A DNA stretch of 64,000 bases from Rhodoligotrophos appendicifer (GCF_007474605.1 NZ_VHKL01000012.1:1-64000), one strand, 5' to 3'. Counted from the first letter of the stretch, positions 35,642 to 44,674 are shown. A program made the numbers and translations. Notes: a model not told the origin generated them from the letters alone.

Positions 35642-36235
35642 TCAGTGATACACATAGACCCGGGCGCCGATCTTGACCCGCTCATAGAGGTCGATCACGT
35701 CGTTGTTCATCATCCTGATGCAGCCCGAGGACATGGCGAGACCGATGCTGCGGGCGTCGTTCGTTCCATGGATGCGGTAGAGGGTCGAGCCGATATAGAG
35801 CGCGCGGGCGCCCAGCGGATTGTTTGGCCCTCCCGCCATGGTGATGGGAAGCCCGGGCTGGCGACGGCGCATCTCGGCCGGCGGCGTCCATGTCGGCCAC
35901 TCCGCCTTGCGCGAGACCTTGTGCGCCCCTGACCATTGGAAGCCCTGCCGGCCGACGCCGATGGAATAGCGGATCGCCTCGCCTCCCGGCAGCACGTAAT
36001 ACAGCGCCCGCTCCCCCGTCTCCACGACGATGGATCCCGGTTTCTTGCTCGTCTCATAGCGCACATAGCGCCGCGTCTTGCTGGAGGGCTGGGTGACGTT
36101 TCGTCCGAGCCCCTCGAACAGCTGGCTCAATTGCGCGAAGGGCTGGCTCGACTGTGCCTTCGCTTCTCCTCCGAACCCGGACAGACCGACAAGGGCCGCA
36201 CTGACGGCCGCCGCGAAGAATATGTTGCGTCTCAT
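35642..36235 (-). CDS. L,D-transpeptidase (YkuD/ErfK family), exported
   Basis: 197 residues. A signal peptide (MRRNIFFAAAVSAALVGLSG ... AKA) precedes the YkuD domain (SIVVETGERALYYVLPGGEA). The active-site signature HGTNDARSIGLAMSSGC ends in C172-IRM. Such enzymes make 3-3 cross-links in peptidoglycan or attach outer-membrane proteins to it. ATG 36235 is chosen because the signal peptide begins there; a longer frame to 36310 adds polar residues. Downstream is the ceramidase-like gene, 18 bases away. Confidence 0.93.
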   Translation of the reverse strand: MRRNIFFAAAVSAALVGLSGFGGEAKAQSSQPFAQLSQLFEGLGRNVTQPSSKTRRYVRYETSKKPGSIVVETGERALYYVLPGGEAIRYSIGVGRQGFQWSGAHKVSRKAEWPTWTPPAEMRRRQPGLPITMAGGPNNPLGARALYIGSTLYRIHGTNDARSIGLAMSSGCIRMMNNDVIDLYERVKIGARVYVYH

Positions 36236-36415
36236 GGTCAAGACCCCGCTTTCTCCAGGCGTGCGTGATCCGCGCGCCTGCCCCGAAAATCGGCTGCGCT
36301 GTGCAGCCATCCCTTGCGCCAGCCTAACGCCGACGCTGGAGAGATCCCACCATAAATTCCCGAAGCATTCGTTGCGATGGCCAATTGAACCGGCTCGGCG
36401 GCCTCAGATCACCAT

Positions 36416-36589
36416 CTATTGATCGAGAGCACCCCGCAACGACGGATCGACGCTCTGCGACGTCTCCGTCAGGGTCGACACCCGGCTTTCCCGCAGCGAC
36501 CTTTGGACTGTGCCGTCCTGGGGCATGAAGGCGATAAATCCATAGATCGCCAGCGCCGCCAACAGAACGCAGAGAACTTCCCTGATCAT
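36416..36589 (-). CDS. Small single-pass membrane protein, unknown
   Basis: 57 residues: MIREVLCVLLAALAIYGFIA starts the protein and forms one membrane helix, followed by a polar tail (PQDGTVQRSLRESR and so on). AGGGG precedes ATG 36589 by five bases. I do not recognise a family. The good ribosome-binding site and clear topology support it as a real gene; its size makes this uncertain. Confidence 0.5.
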   Translation of the reverse strand: MIREVLCVLLAALAIYGFIAFMPQDGTVQRSLRESRVSTLTETSQSVDPSLRGALDQ

Positions 36590-36679
36590 CGATCCCCTCA
36601 CTCGGCCGGCCCTCTTGGAGGGGTCCGTGTCCAGCTGCTCTCACCATGCAAGACCGATGCCGGCCATGCACGCTTGGGC

Positions 36680-37069
36680 TCACAGGCTGGGAGCGTAGGT
36701 CCCGAAGCTCCAGAGATGGCCCTCCGGGTCGCGGCAGGAATATTCCCGCGAGCCATAGGGCGTATCCGCCGGCGGCCGGATGATTTCTGCACCCGCGGCC
36801 TTCGCTTGCGCGTGATGGCGGTCCACTTCGTCGATCACGATATAGATGCAGACGCTGGCCACCCCGTCTTGCGGACTGGCCAGCCTGAGATCGTCGTCGC
36901 GGGCGGAGCTGATCAGGATGAAATCCGCCCCCTGTCTCATTTCGGCATGCACGATGGACCCGTCCTCGTCTTCATAAACTGCATGAACTGTGAAGCCGAA
37001 GGCCGTGGGAAGCCAATCGATTGCCACTTTGGCATCATTATAGCGCAGTGCCGGAATGATGGTCGCCAT
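36680..37069 (-). CDS. VOC-superfamily (glyoxalase/bleomycin-resistance-like) protein
   Basis: 129 residues with the paired beta-alpha-beta-beta-beta units of the vicinal oxygen chelate fold: IPALRYNDAKVAIDWLPTAF, VHAVYEDEDGSIVHAEM, VCIYIVIDEVDRHHAQAKAA and YSCRDPEGHLWSFGTY. The PhnB/YdhF-like subgroup is closest, with unknown substrate. The start codon directly abuts the speE stop codon (no gap), so it is translated from the speE mRNA. Confidence 0.87.
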   Translation of the reverse strand: MATIIPALRYNDAKVAIDWLPTAFGFTVHAVYEDEDGSIVHAEMRQGADFILISSARDDDLRLASPQDGVASVCIYIVIDEVDRHHAQAKAAGAEIIRPPADTPYGSREYSCRDPEGHLWSFGTYAPSL

Positions 37070-37963
37070 TCAAAGGTCTCTCAGTGGGGAACCCTGCCGT
37101 GCCGATGCGACGATGTCGCCGATGAACCGGGGCAGTGCGAAACACGCCTGATGGATCTCTGGCGTGTAATAGCGTGTCTCGATCTGGGCCGCCTCGAACC
37201 GCTGCTGGATGATCTCCGGCGCCACCTTGCGCAAATCCCCATCGTCGCTGCCCCAGCCCAGCGCCATGAAGCCGCCGACATAGGTGGGCACCGCCGCCAG
37301 GAAGCAGGTCGCATCCCGGAAGATCCCTGAAAAGAACCGGATCGTCTGCGCGAGCTCCTTGGGCTGGAAGAACGGCACCCCGTTCTGCGTGACGATGATG
37401 CCGCCGGCCTTCAGCATGCGGTGGCAGTCCCGGTAGAAGCTTTCCGTGAACAGGACCTCGCCGGGCCCGATCGGGTCGGTCGAATCGATGACGATCAGGT
37501 CATAGCGCCGCTCCGTGGTGGCCGCGAAATCCTTCCCGTCCTGGATGATCACTTCGAAGCGCGGATCCTCGAAGGCGCCGCGGCTGACCTCCGGCAGATG
37601 CGTCTTGGAGAAGTCGACGACGCCGCCATCGATCTCGACCAGGGTGAAGCGTTCGACGGAATCGTGCTTCAGCACCTCCGCGGCGATCCCCCCGTCGCCG
37701 CCGCCGATCACCAGCACGTCCTTCACGGCCCCATGCGCCAGGATCGGCACATGGCTCAGCATCTCGTGATAGATGAACTCGTCTGCGGTGGTGAGCTGGG
37801 TCACCCCATCCAGCATCATCACCTTGCCGAAACTCACACTGTCCGCGATCACCAGATGCTGATGATCGCTGCGATTGTCGAACAGCACGCGTTTGACCTG
37901 GAAGGAGGTCCGCAGCCCCTCATGCAGGGTTTCCGAATACCAGATGCCGTCGCCGTCGCTCAT
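37070..37963 (-). CDS. speE: Spermidine synthase (polyamine aminopropyltransferase)
   Basis: 297 residues. It has the N-terminal tetramerisation beta region (WYSETLHEGLRTSFQVKRVL), LDGVTQLTTADEFIYHEML, the nucleotide loop VLVIGGGDGGIAAEVL, the acidic VEIDGGVV and the DSTDPIGPGEVLF catalytic segment. It transfers the aminopropyl group of decarboxylated SAM to putrescine. GAGGACGA precedes ATG 37963. speD, which makes decarboxylated SAM, lies immediately upstream on the same strand. Confidence 0.95.
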   Translation of the reverse strand: MSDGDGIWYSETLHEGLRTSFQVKRVLFDNRSDHQHLVIADSVSFGKVMMLDGVTQLTTADEFIYHEMLSHVPILAHGAVKDVLVIGGGDGGIAAEVLKHDSVERFTLVEIDGGVVDFSKTHLPEVSRGAFEDPRFEVIIQDGKDFAATTERRYDLIVIDSTDPIGPGEVLFTESFYRDCHRMLKAGGIIVTQNGVPFFQPKELAQTIRFFSGIFRDATCFLAAVPTYVGGFMALGWGSDDGDLRKVAPEIIQQRFEAAQIETRYYTPEIHQACFALPRFIGDIVASARQGSPLRDL

Positions 37964-38089
37964 TCGTCCTCGCTGATGGTTTGCGCTGCAGCGCCATGCC
38001 CAATCTTTGCAACACTTGTTTCGCAATGCAACAGGATGAGCCAGGGCCTCCTGTCGCAAATCAGCGATCGGCTGTGATTGTGGTCATGC

Positions 38090-38147
38090 ATCCCCAGGGG
38101 ATGCGCAGATATTGTGGGAACGGGTTCGCGCCTCGCGCCGAACCCGT
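38090..38147 (-). terminator. Two hairpins between speD and speE
   Basis: Perfect inverted repeats are ACGGGTTCG/CGAACCCGT (38120-38128 with 38139-38147) and GCATCCCC/GGGGATGC (within 38090-38106). They lie 20-75 bases after the speD stop on the transcribed strand. No U-run follows, so they may attenuate or process the speD-speE transcript rather than end it. Confidence 0.4.
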
Positions 38148-38165
38148 GACGAAGGGACGATCGTC

Positions 38166-38642
38166 TCAGGCCCCTTCGCCTCGCAGCAATTCGGTGACGT
38201 TGATGCGCTGCGGCTTGAACGCCCGCCTCAGCACCTCGATGCACCGCTCCGGCGCGGAATCGCCGCACATGAACACGTCCAGCGCGGCATAGCCCCGCTC
38301 CGGCCAGGTGTGGATCGAGATATGGCTCTCCGCCAGGACCGCAACCCCGCTCACCCCGCTATTGGGGGTGAAATGATGCAGATGCATGTGCAGCAGCGTG
38401 GCCCCGGCCACTTCGACGCAGTCGCGCAAAGTGGCGTCGATCAACTCGATGTCGTCGATTCCTTCCGCCTCGTGCAGGTCGATGATCAGATGCATCCCGG
38501 CGCAGTCGACGCCGTTCTTCGTGATGAAATGGTCCTTGCGGTCGTCCTCGATCACAGGGCGGCCGTGGGTCGTATCTTCCTTTTGGGCGGTGCTTGGAGC
38601 CTCCAAGTCCATCCCCACTTGGAAGAGGGTGTGTGCGCTCAT
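38166..38642 (-). CDS. speD: S-adenosylmethionine decarboxylase proenzyme
   Basis: 158 residues of the bacterial class 1B type. The self-cleavage site is the E105-S106 bond in AESHISIHTWPE; S106 becomes the pyruvoyl cofactor. TPNSGVSGVAVLAESH and GYAALDVFMCG are also diagnostic. About 30 residues before the conserved GMHLIIDL region form an N-terminal extension rich in charged residues. ATG 38642 has GGGAGGGCCC upstream; an in-frame start at 38816 would add unrelated sequence. It pairs with speE downstream. Confidence 0.94.
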   Translation of the reverse strand: MSAHTLFQVGMDLEAPSTAQKEDTTHGRPVIEDDRKDHFITKNGVDCAGMHLIIDLHEAEGIDDIELIDATLRDCVEVAGATLLHMHLHHFTPNSGVSGVAVLAESHISIHTWPERGYAALDVFMCGDSAPERCIEVLRRAFKPQRINVTELLRGEGA

Positions 38643-38922
38643 AGAAGGGCCCTCCCCAACCAGCAGATGAAACCCAGGGGGTCTGGATTGTGGGCGGCAT
38701 ATAGCGGTCCCGGGCGTCATAATCAAGATGCGACCGGCGAGAACTGTGTGGATCATGACCCCGGCTCCGGCTGAACAACCGATCCGGCTCCCGGTTCTGA
38801 AAGTGGACTTGACCAATTGCTAAGTTGATCCCGCCCAGATTTTGGACGAGTTCAACACCGATGAACTAAATCGAGTTTTTTCCTCAACAGATAAAATAAG
38901 TATGACCAACTAAGGAAATCGT

Positions 38923-39243
38923 GTGACTGACATTGACTATGGCGAGACCTACCACCTGAAGAACAAGGACGGAACGGCGACACTTTATCGCTTCAAACTT
39001 GGCTGCGAAGACGCACAGGACGAATTCCCCGGATTCAGCACCAACATGCCTCTCGGCAAGGATTTCGATCTTGCCGAACCGAAGACGGTTCCAGCCGGCC
39101 TGGAACTGGAACCGGTCTTCTGCCGGCGCGGCGAAGACGGGTCCTGGCACCAGGCGAACCAGTCGGCAGGGGACATCGGCACCGCCGGGGAGACGTCTCC
39201 CGACACCGGTCACGGCACCGGATCCCTCGACCAATTCTGGTAG
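38923..39243 (+). CDS. Hypothetical acidic protein, unknown
   Basis: 106 residues starting GTG 38923 with AGGAA five bases upstream and an AT-rich stretch (38850-38920) before it. The sequence (MTDIDYGETYHLKNKDGTAT ... SLDQFW) is acidic and soluble with two cysteines, and no membrane segment. I recognise no family. An overlapping minus-strand frame of similar length exists; the plus frame is preferred for its ribosome-binding site and balanced composition. Confidence 0.5.
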   Translation: MTDIDYGETYHLKNKDGTATLYRFKLGCEDAQDEFPGFSTNMPLGKDFDLAEPKTVPAGLELEPVFCRRGEDGSWHQANQSAGDIGTAGETSPDTGHGTGSLDQFW

Positions 39244-39299
39244 GCCGCGCACGCCAACGGGCTTGACCTGGGACCGGCTTTCCCCCAGATCAAGCCCCC

Positions 39300-41270
39300 A
39301 TGTTGCACATTAACGGCCTCAGCTACCGCATCGACGGGCGTCTCCTCTTGGACGACGCCACCTGCGCCATCATGCCCGGCCACAAGGTCGGCTTTGTCGG
39401 CCGTAACGGCACTGGCAAATCGACCCTGCTCAAGCTGCTGACCGGCGCCTTGCAGCCCGAGCAGGGCTCCGTCAGCGTGCCGAAGAACGCCCGCATCGGC
39501 CAGGTGGCCCAGGAGGCCCCGGGCGGGCCCGAATCCCTCATCGACGTGGTCCTCGCCGCCGACACCGAGCGTGCAGCGCTCCTGGACGAGGCCGAGCACG
39601 CCTCCGATCCCAACCGCATCGCCGAGATCCAGATCCGCTTGGCCGACATCGATGCCCATGCCGCGCCCGCCCGCGCGGCCATCATCCTCTCCGGCCTGGG
39701 CTTTCCCGAGGAGGACCAGAAGCGGCCCTGTTCCGACTTCTCCGGTGGCTGGCGCATGCGTGTGGCCCTGGCCGCGGTGCTCTTCGCCCAGCCCGACGTG
39801 CTCCTTCTCGACGAGCCCACCAACTATCTCGACCTCGAGGGCACGCTCTGGCTCCAGAACTTCCTGAAGACCTATCCGGCCACCGTCCTGATCGTCAGCC
39901 ACGACCGCGACCTCCTGAACGCGGTGCCCGAGCAGATCATGCTGCTGGAAGGCCTGAAGCTCACGCTTTATTCCGGCAATTACGACCGCTTCGAGCGCCT
40001 CCGCCGGGAGGAGCAGGCCCGCCAGCTGAAGCTGAAGAAGCGCCAGGACGACGAGCGCAAGCACATGCAGGCCTTTGTCGACCGGTTTCGCTACACCGCC
40101 TCCAAGGCGCGCCAGGCCCAGAGCCGTCTGAAGATGCTGGAGCGCATGGAGCCGGTCTCCGCCATCGTCGACCAGCACGTCGTCCCGTTCCATTTCCCCA
40201 AGACCCAGCGCCCGCTCGATCCCCCGCTGATTCGCATCGAGGAAGGCTCGGTGGGCTACGAGCCCGGCAAGCCGATCCTGCGCAATCTCGACCTGCGCAT
40301 CGACACCGACGACCGCATCGCCCTGCTCGGCTCCAACGGCAACGGCAAATCCACCTTTGCAAAGCTCATCGCCGGCAAGCTCGGCGTCGAGACCGGTCAT
40401 ATGCGCTATCACAAGCGCATGAATGTCGGCTATTTCGCCCAGCATCAGGTCGATGCCCTGAACCTTGCCGACACGCCTTACGATTACATGATCAAGCTGA
40501 TGCCGGATGCGACCATCGCCCAGCGCCGCGCCCGCCTCGGCTCCTTCGGCTTTGCAGCCCATCTCGCCGACAACAAGATCGCCACTTTGTCCGGCGGCGA
40601 GAAGGCGCGTCTCACGCTGATGCTGGCGACCTTTTCCGGCCCGCATATCCTGCTGCTGGACGAGCCGACGAACCATCTCGACATCGACAGCCGTGCCGCT
40701 CTCGTCTCCGCCTTGAACGATTTCGAAGGCGCCGTCATCCTGATCAGCCACGACCGCTTCCTGATCGAGGCCTGCGTCGATCGCCTCTGGCTGGTCGCCG
40801 ACAAGACCGTCACCCCTTACGACGGCGATCTCGACGATTACACGAAGCTGGTGCTCGAGCGCTCCCGCGCCGCGCGCAAGGAAAAACGCGAATCCGCTCA
40901 GGATGTTGTGGCGGAATCTTCGCAGGGTGAATCCGCTGCTTCAGAAGTTGAATCACCGAAGGCCCCGGCCGAGCCTCAGCTCACCGCCCAGGAGCGCCGC
41001 AAGCGTGACGCCGATGCCAGGGCCCGCCTTGCCCCCTATCGCCGTCGCATCGAGGTGGCCGAGAAGCGCGTGGCCGAGGTCCAGCGCAAGATCGCCGAAA
41101 TCGATGAAAAGCTGGCCGACCCGAAGCTCTACGCCAAGGAAAGCTCCGCCGCCAACCGCCTGGTCCAGGACCGCGGCGTTCTGCTGAAGCAGTTGAAATC
41201 CGTGGAGAACGAGTGGCTCGACGCCACCACCGCCCTGGAAGAGGCCGAATCGAGACTGGCCCTGGCCTGA
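39300..41270 (+). CDS. ABC-F family ATP-binding protein
   Basis: 656 residues with two ABC domains and no membrane segments. Walker A motifs are GRNGTGKST (about residue 35) and GSNGNGKST. Signature sequences are FSGGWRMRVALAAVL and LSGGEKARLTLML, and Walker B are LLLDEPTNYLD and LLLDEPTNHLD. The charged linker between domains and the C-terminal coiled coil (RRRIEVAEKRVAEVQRKIAE) fit the Uup/YheS-like ABC-F group, which acts on ribosomes. Antibiotic-resistance function is not indicated. Followed by repeats. Confidence 0.93.
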   Translation: MLHINGLSYRIDGRLLLDDATCAIMPGHKVGFVGRNGTGKSTLLKLLTGALQPEQGSVSVPKNARIGQVAQEAPGGPESLIDVVLAADTERAALLDEAEHASDPNRIAEIQIRLADIDAHAAPARAAIILSGLGFPEEDQKRPCSDFSGGWRMRVALAAVLFAQPDVLLLDEPTNYLDLEGTLWLQNFLKTYPATVLIVSHDRDLLNAVPEQIMLLEGLKLTLYSGNYDRFERLRREEQARQLKLKKRQDDERKHMQAFVDRFRYTASKARQAQSRLKMLERMEPVSAIVDQHVVPFHFPKTQRPLDPPLIRIEEGSVGYEPGKPILRNLDLRIDTDDRIALLGSNGNGKSTFAKLIAGKLGVETGHMRYHKRMNVGYFAQHQVDALNLADTPYDYMIKLMPDATIAQRRARLGSFGFAAHLADNKIATLSGGEKARLTLMLATFSGPHILLLDEPTNHLDIDSRAALVSALNDFEGAVILISHDRFLIEACVDRLWLVADKTVTPYDGDLDDYTKLVLERSRAARKEKRESAQDVVAESSQGESAASEVESPKAPAEPQLTAQERRKRDADARARLAPYRRRIEVAEKRVAEVQRKIAEIDEKLADPKLYAKESSAANRLVQDRGVLLKQLKSVENEWLDATTALEEAESRLALA

Positions 41271-41282
41271 CCCGCCACACCC

Positions 41283-41433
41283 GTCATCCCGGCCAAGCGC
41301 AGCACAGAGCCGGGACCCCATGCGGCTCGGGGATCCCGGGTCAACAGTTTAAGGTCGCCGTCATCCCGGCCAAGCGCAGCGCAGAGCCGGGACCCCATGC
41401 GGCTCGGGGATCCCGGGTCAAGCCCGGGATGAC
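41283..41433. repeat. Two family A repeats between convergent ABC-F and cyclase genes
   Basis: A right-truncated unit lies at 41283-41343 and a full unit at 41360-41433, both with the variant left arm GTCATCCCGGCCAAGCGCAG. The truncated unit is followed by AACAGTTTAAGGTCGCC, a spacer not seen elsewhere. Confidence 0.9.
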
Positions 41434-41457
41434 AGCCAGAAACTCAAGCCCCGCGCG

Positions 41458-42285
41458 TCAGACCAGCGCCAGCACCCGCGTCGGCCCGCCGGTGGCACCT
41501 TTGATCTTCGGCGCGCCGATGACGAGGGTTGCCCCCGCTGCCGGCACCTGGTCGAGATTGCCCATCGCCTCGATGCCGAAGCGTCCGGCGCCGAGCCAGG
41601 CCACATGCACGGCGAAATCCTTCGAGATGCCCCGGTCCTGGGACAGGGTATCGACGCCGAGCCCGGCGATCTTGCGCTCCAGCATCCATTTCGCCGCGGC
41701 GGGTGAGAATCCGGGGAAATGCATGACCCCGCCTTCGGCCGCATTGCGATACATGTCCGTGCCCAGATGCTTGTCCCAGCCGCTCATCATCACCACGACG
41801 GCGCCGTCCGGGATGGCCCCATGCGCCTTTTCCCAGCGCTCGAGATCGGCCACTTCCACCATCGCATCGGCGTCCTTGGCGGCTTTCTCGCGGATATCGA
41901 CCACCACCAGGGGCGCGACCAGGGTGTCGACCGCGATCTGCGAGACGTCGATCCCGTCATTGATGAAGTGGAGCGGCGCGTCGATATGGGTTCCCGTATG
42001 CTCGTCGACGATCCAGCGATTGGTGTTGTAGCCATCGGAGGCGATCGTTGTCACCGGCTCCAGGGTGAAGCCCTGGGTGCCGCCATAGGTCGGGAAGTCG
42101 TCGGTGAGCAGCAAGGTCAGGTCGACCACCTTACTGAATGCCTTGCCGCCGGCCGCCAGCGCCCCGGCGCCTGCTCCCGAACCGGCCAGGCTCGCCAGGG
42201 CGCCCGCTGCGACGACGCTTCCCGACAAGAGCCTGCGCCGCGACAGACTTTTGGCGACGGCTTCATGGCATCCGGCAACACACAT
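41458..42285 (-). CDS. Tat-exported cyclase-family metal hydrolase (kynurenine formamidase-like fold)
   Basis: 275 residues. A twin-arginine signal (LSRRRLLSGSVVAAGALASL) precedes the cyclase domain with the metal motif H96-TGTH-ID102-AP. Further conserved segments are VVVMMSGWDKHLG, HFPGFSPAAAKWMLER and GLGVDTLSQD. Family members hydrolyse cyclic or amide bonds (KynB formamidase, isatin hydrolase), so the substrate is open. AAGGA precedes ATG 42285. It is divergent from the outer-membrane protein gene. Confidence 0.88.
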   Translation of the reverse strand: MCVAGCHEAVAKSLSRRRLLSGSVVAAGALASLAGSGAGAGALAAGGKAFSKVVDLTLLLTDDFPTYGGTQGFTLEPVTTIASDGYNTNRWIVDEHTGTHIDAPLHFINDGIDVSQIAVDTLVAPLVVVDIREKAAKDADAMVEVADLERWEKAHGAIPDGAVVVMMSGWDKHLGTDMYRNAAEGGVMHFPGFSPAAAKWMLERKIAGLGVDTLSQDRGISKDFAVHVAWLGAGRFGIEAMGNLDQVPAAGATLVIGAPKIKGATGGPTRVLALV

Positions 42286-42477
42286 GGCTTTTTCCTTGGA
42301 ATGAGGTCTGCGCCGATCCTGCCGCGTCTCCGCCATCGCGTCTACTGCGCTGTGATAAACTCGTAAAGCAACTGCTTCCAAAGCGCCGGACCCCGGCGCC
42401 TGAATCGGGTAAAGCGCCGGACCGGCCTCTGTTCGATCCGGACGAATATCCCTCACCGCTCGAAGGGTCGGATTGTT

Positions 42478-42600
42478 TTTTCATTGTATAATTTCTATCT
42501 CATCTAATACATACAAGTAATAATAGAATTATTATTGGATTTAACCTTTCTTCAATCAGGAAAATTTACCGTATTCACAGTAGAGATTTGAATATATCCG
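42478..42600. promoter_or_regulatory. AT-rich promoter island upstream of the outer-membrane protein gene
   Basis: About 120 bases are strikingly AT-rich against a GC-rich background, with an inverted repeat AATAATA-GAAT-TATTATT at 42519-42536. It lies in the 412-base divergent gap between the cyclase and OMP genes. MucR-type proteins prefer AT-rich DNA with TA steps, so this is a plausible target (inference). Confidence 0.5.
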
Positions 42601-42697
42601 GGAGAGAGCGACACGGGGCCAGCTCGTTAAGTCGGGTGTGTGGCATCGGTGAAGTCTTCGCATCGCCAACATTTGTGCCGAAATTTTGGAGACCGTC

Positions 42698-43732
42698 ATG
42701 AACAGATTCCGTCTGCCGCTATCGGCTGCCCTGCTGCTCGCGACCCCTGGCTTGAGCCTTGCGGCCGACGCGTTGCTCCCGCCCAGCGTGGCGCCGGTCG
42801 CCGATTATGTGACCGAGATGACCATGCCCAGCTATCCCGACCCGGTCTATCCGCCCTCGGTCTACGCGACCATCGGCGGTGGCTTTGCCTGGATGAAGGC
42901 GCCGCAGATGAACATGATCAGCGCCACCACGGGCGGGACCGTCGATTTGTTCACGCCCAAGAGCTATGAAGGCTTCTACGGCACGGCGTCGATTGGCTGG
43001 AAGGCGCCCGCCAACTCGACCGGCTTCATTTCCGCGCTCGAATCCTATGGCCGCTTCACCGCCTATGGCCATTCCAAGGATTTCACCGGCAACCACTCAT
43101 TCTTCCTGCCGGTCCCGGGCGCCGGCGGCTCCCTGAACCTCACCACCGACATCGAGGCGAGCCAGAGCCAGATCCTTTCCGAGTTCGGCGTCCGCGCCAA
43201 GGGGACCTCTCTTCTCGGCGCCATGGGCAGCAGGTCCTTCACCTTCAACATCGAGCCCTATCTGGCCAATTTCCAACAATCCACCGATGGGTTCGGCAGA
43301 GCCACCACCCCCGTGGTGGGCTCCATGAGCCGCACCACCGATGTGAGCGCCTGGGCACCGGGCATCAACTTGGCGGCCGAGGCGACCATTCCCTTGGCCG
43401 ACAGCACCTATGCCGTCATCAAGGGCTATGGCGGCTTCTACGGCCTCATGGCGAAGGGGCGCTACGATATGGCCATCATGCGCACGGCGGTCGCAGATTC
43501 GCCCGTCAAATATGCCGACAGCCTGTCGACCCTCGGCGGCCGGGTCGGTGGCGAGGCCAAGCTCGTGCAGAAGATCATGCCCGGCATGAGTATCGCCGCG
43601 GTCGGCGGCATCGATTACTGGACGAAGCTGCCCTATGCCAGCATCAATACCGGCTCACCTTTGGGGACTCGCACGGACGACTATCTGTTTCTCAATGTCG
43701 GCGCCGAACTCATCTTCGACATCGGCTCCTGA
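42698..43732 (+). CDS. Outer-membrane beta-barrel protein, unknown
   Basis: 344 residues with a signal peptide (MNRFRLPLSAALLLATPGLS-LAADA) and alternating hydrophobic/polar strands throughout: VYATIGGGFAWMKAP, GFYGTASIGWKAP, AVIKGYGGFYGLMA. The last strand is YLFLNVGAELIFDIGS. The pattern indicates an outer-membrane barrel of about 14-16 strands, but I cannot assign a porin family. GGAG lies 7 bases before ATG 42698. A strong terminator follows. The AT-rich upstream region and strong terminator suggest tightly controlled, possibly high-level expression. Confidence 0.75.
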   Translation: MNRFRLPLSAALLLATPGLSLAADALLPPSVAPVADYVTEMTMPSYPDPVYPPSVYATIGGGFAWMKAPQMNMISATTGGTVDLFTPKSYEGFYGTASIGWKAPANSTGFISALESYGRFTAYGHSKDFTGNHSFFLPVPGAGGSLNLTTDIEASQSQILSEFGVRAKGTSLLGAMGSRSFTFNIEPYLANFQQSTDGFGRATTPVVGSMSRTTDVSAWAPGINLAAEATIPLADSTYAVIKGYGGFYGLMAKGRYDMAIMRTAVADSPVKYADSLSTLGGRVGGEAKLVQKIMPGMSIAAVGGIDYWTKLPYASINTGSPLGTRTDDYLFLNVGAELIFDIGS

Positions 43733-43760
43733 TCTTGACCGTCGTCACGGTCGCCAGAGG

Positions 43761-43798
43761 GGGAGAGGGCGCCGGCGGCGCCTTCTCCCTCCCTTTTT
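43761..43798 (+). terminator. Rho-independent terminator after the OMP gene
   Basis: A 13-base stem (GGGAGAGGGCGCC pairing GGCGCCTTCTCCC with one G-T wobble), a 3-base loop and a TTTTT run at 43794-43798, 28 bases after the stop. It overlaps the 3' end of the convergent GST gene. Confidence 0.88.
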
Positions 43799-44483
43799 AT
43801 CGAAGCGCCGGTGCTTTGCGGCCCATGCCGTCGAACAAATCGAGCATCCGTTCGAACCATTCCTCGACCGCCGGATCCTCCACCACCCGTCGCGGGCTCG
43901 ACACCCGCGGCCATTGCAGGGTGCCGGCGACGATGTAGTCGGCATAGTCCGGGCTGTCGCCGCCGAGCCATTTCTGCCGCGACAGGGCGAACCGCACGGG
44001 AGCGAGCTGGGTCTTGATCATTTCGCGCCGGGCCGTCTCGTCGCCGCGCGCCGCCTCCAGTGACCCGACCCGCTTCTCGCGCGTCTCGCGGAAATAGGCC
44101 TGGTCCTCCGGCTGCAGCCGCTCGAAGATGTCGAGCACGATCAGGGGCATGATCGCCGGATGCAGCACCTGGTTGGTCCAGGCTTCGATGAACTTGTACT
44201 GTCCCATCCGCCGCGCTCCCGGGCCGAACAGCGCCGGCTTCTCGGGATAGGCCTCTTCCAGATGGCTGGCGATGGCCCAGCTGTCGCAGACCTCCTTGCT
44301 GTCGTCGATGAGGATCGGGACCGTCGGATGGCCGCAATGGCCGACCGAACGGATCTGGTGATAGGCCAGCGGCTTGACCTCCGGCTTCAGGCCCTTATGC
44401 GCCAGGGCGAATCGGACGCGCCAGCAATAGGGGCTGAACCGTTCGTCCTGTGCACCGGCCAGCTCGTAGAGTGTGGGCGCCAT
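43797..44483 (-). CDS. Glutathione S-transferase family protein
   Basis: 228 residues. The N-terminal thioredoxin-like domain has ERFSPYCWRVRFALAHKGL, placing a Ser/Cys (S17/C20) near the glutathione thiol, and the VPILIDD cis-proline and DSWAIASHLEEAYP segments. The C-terminal domain is helical. The sequence resembles the LigE/LigF-like or maleylacetoacetate isomerase-like branch; substrate unknown. GGGGAGACTGATC precedes ATG 44483, three bases after the DUF1737 gene on the same strand. Confidence 0.87.
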   Translation of the reverse strand: MAPTLYELAGAQDERFSPYCWRVRFALAHKGLKPEVKPLAYHQIRSVGHCGHPTVPILIDDSKEVCDSWAIASHLEEAYPEKPALFGPGARRMGQYKFIEAWTNQVLHPAIMPLIVLDIFERLQPEDQAYFRETREKRVGSLEAARGDETARREMIKTQLAPVRFALSRQKWLGGDSPDYADYIVAGTLQWPRVSSPRRVVEDPAVEEWFERMLDLFDGMGRKAPALR

Positions 44484-44485
44484 GA

Positions 44486-44674
44486 TCAGTCTCCCCCTGC
44501 GCTGAGTGTATGCGGCAGGATCACCGCCTGGGCGCAGATCACCCGCGATCCGTCATGGGTGATGGACGGCGCACCGAAGAGCAGATAGCCGTCTTCCAGC
44601 GCCTGCGAGACCTTTTCGCAAAACGATCGGTCGTCGGGACCGGTGAGCAGTCGGTAGTTAAGTTTCTCGGACAT
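44486..44674 (-). CDS. DUF1737 small protein
   Basis: 62 residues: MSEKLNYRLLTGPDDRSFCE begins the DUF1737 core, continuing VSQALEDGYLLFGAPSITHDG. The family is small, soluble and of unknown role. AGGAGG lies directly before ATG 44674, which is why I prefer it over a longer frame to 44785. It is followed at once by the GST gene and probably co-transcribed. Confidence 0.85.
   Translation of the reverse strand: MSEKLNYRLLTGPDDRSFCEKVSQALEDGYLLFGAPSITHDGSRVICAQAVILPHTLSAGGD

Noticed and set aside
38884-39252. Minus-strand 122-codon frame opposite the orphan gene
   Set aside because: Weaker start context and shadow-like composition compared with the plus-strand frame.
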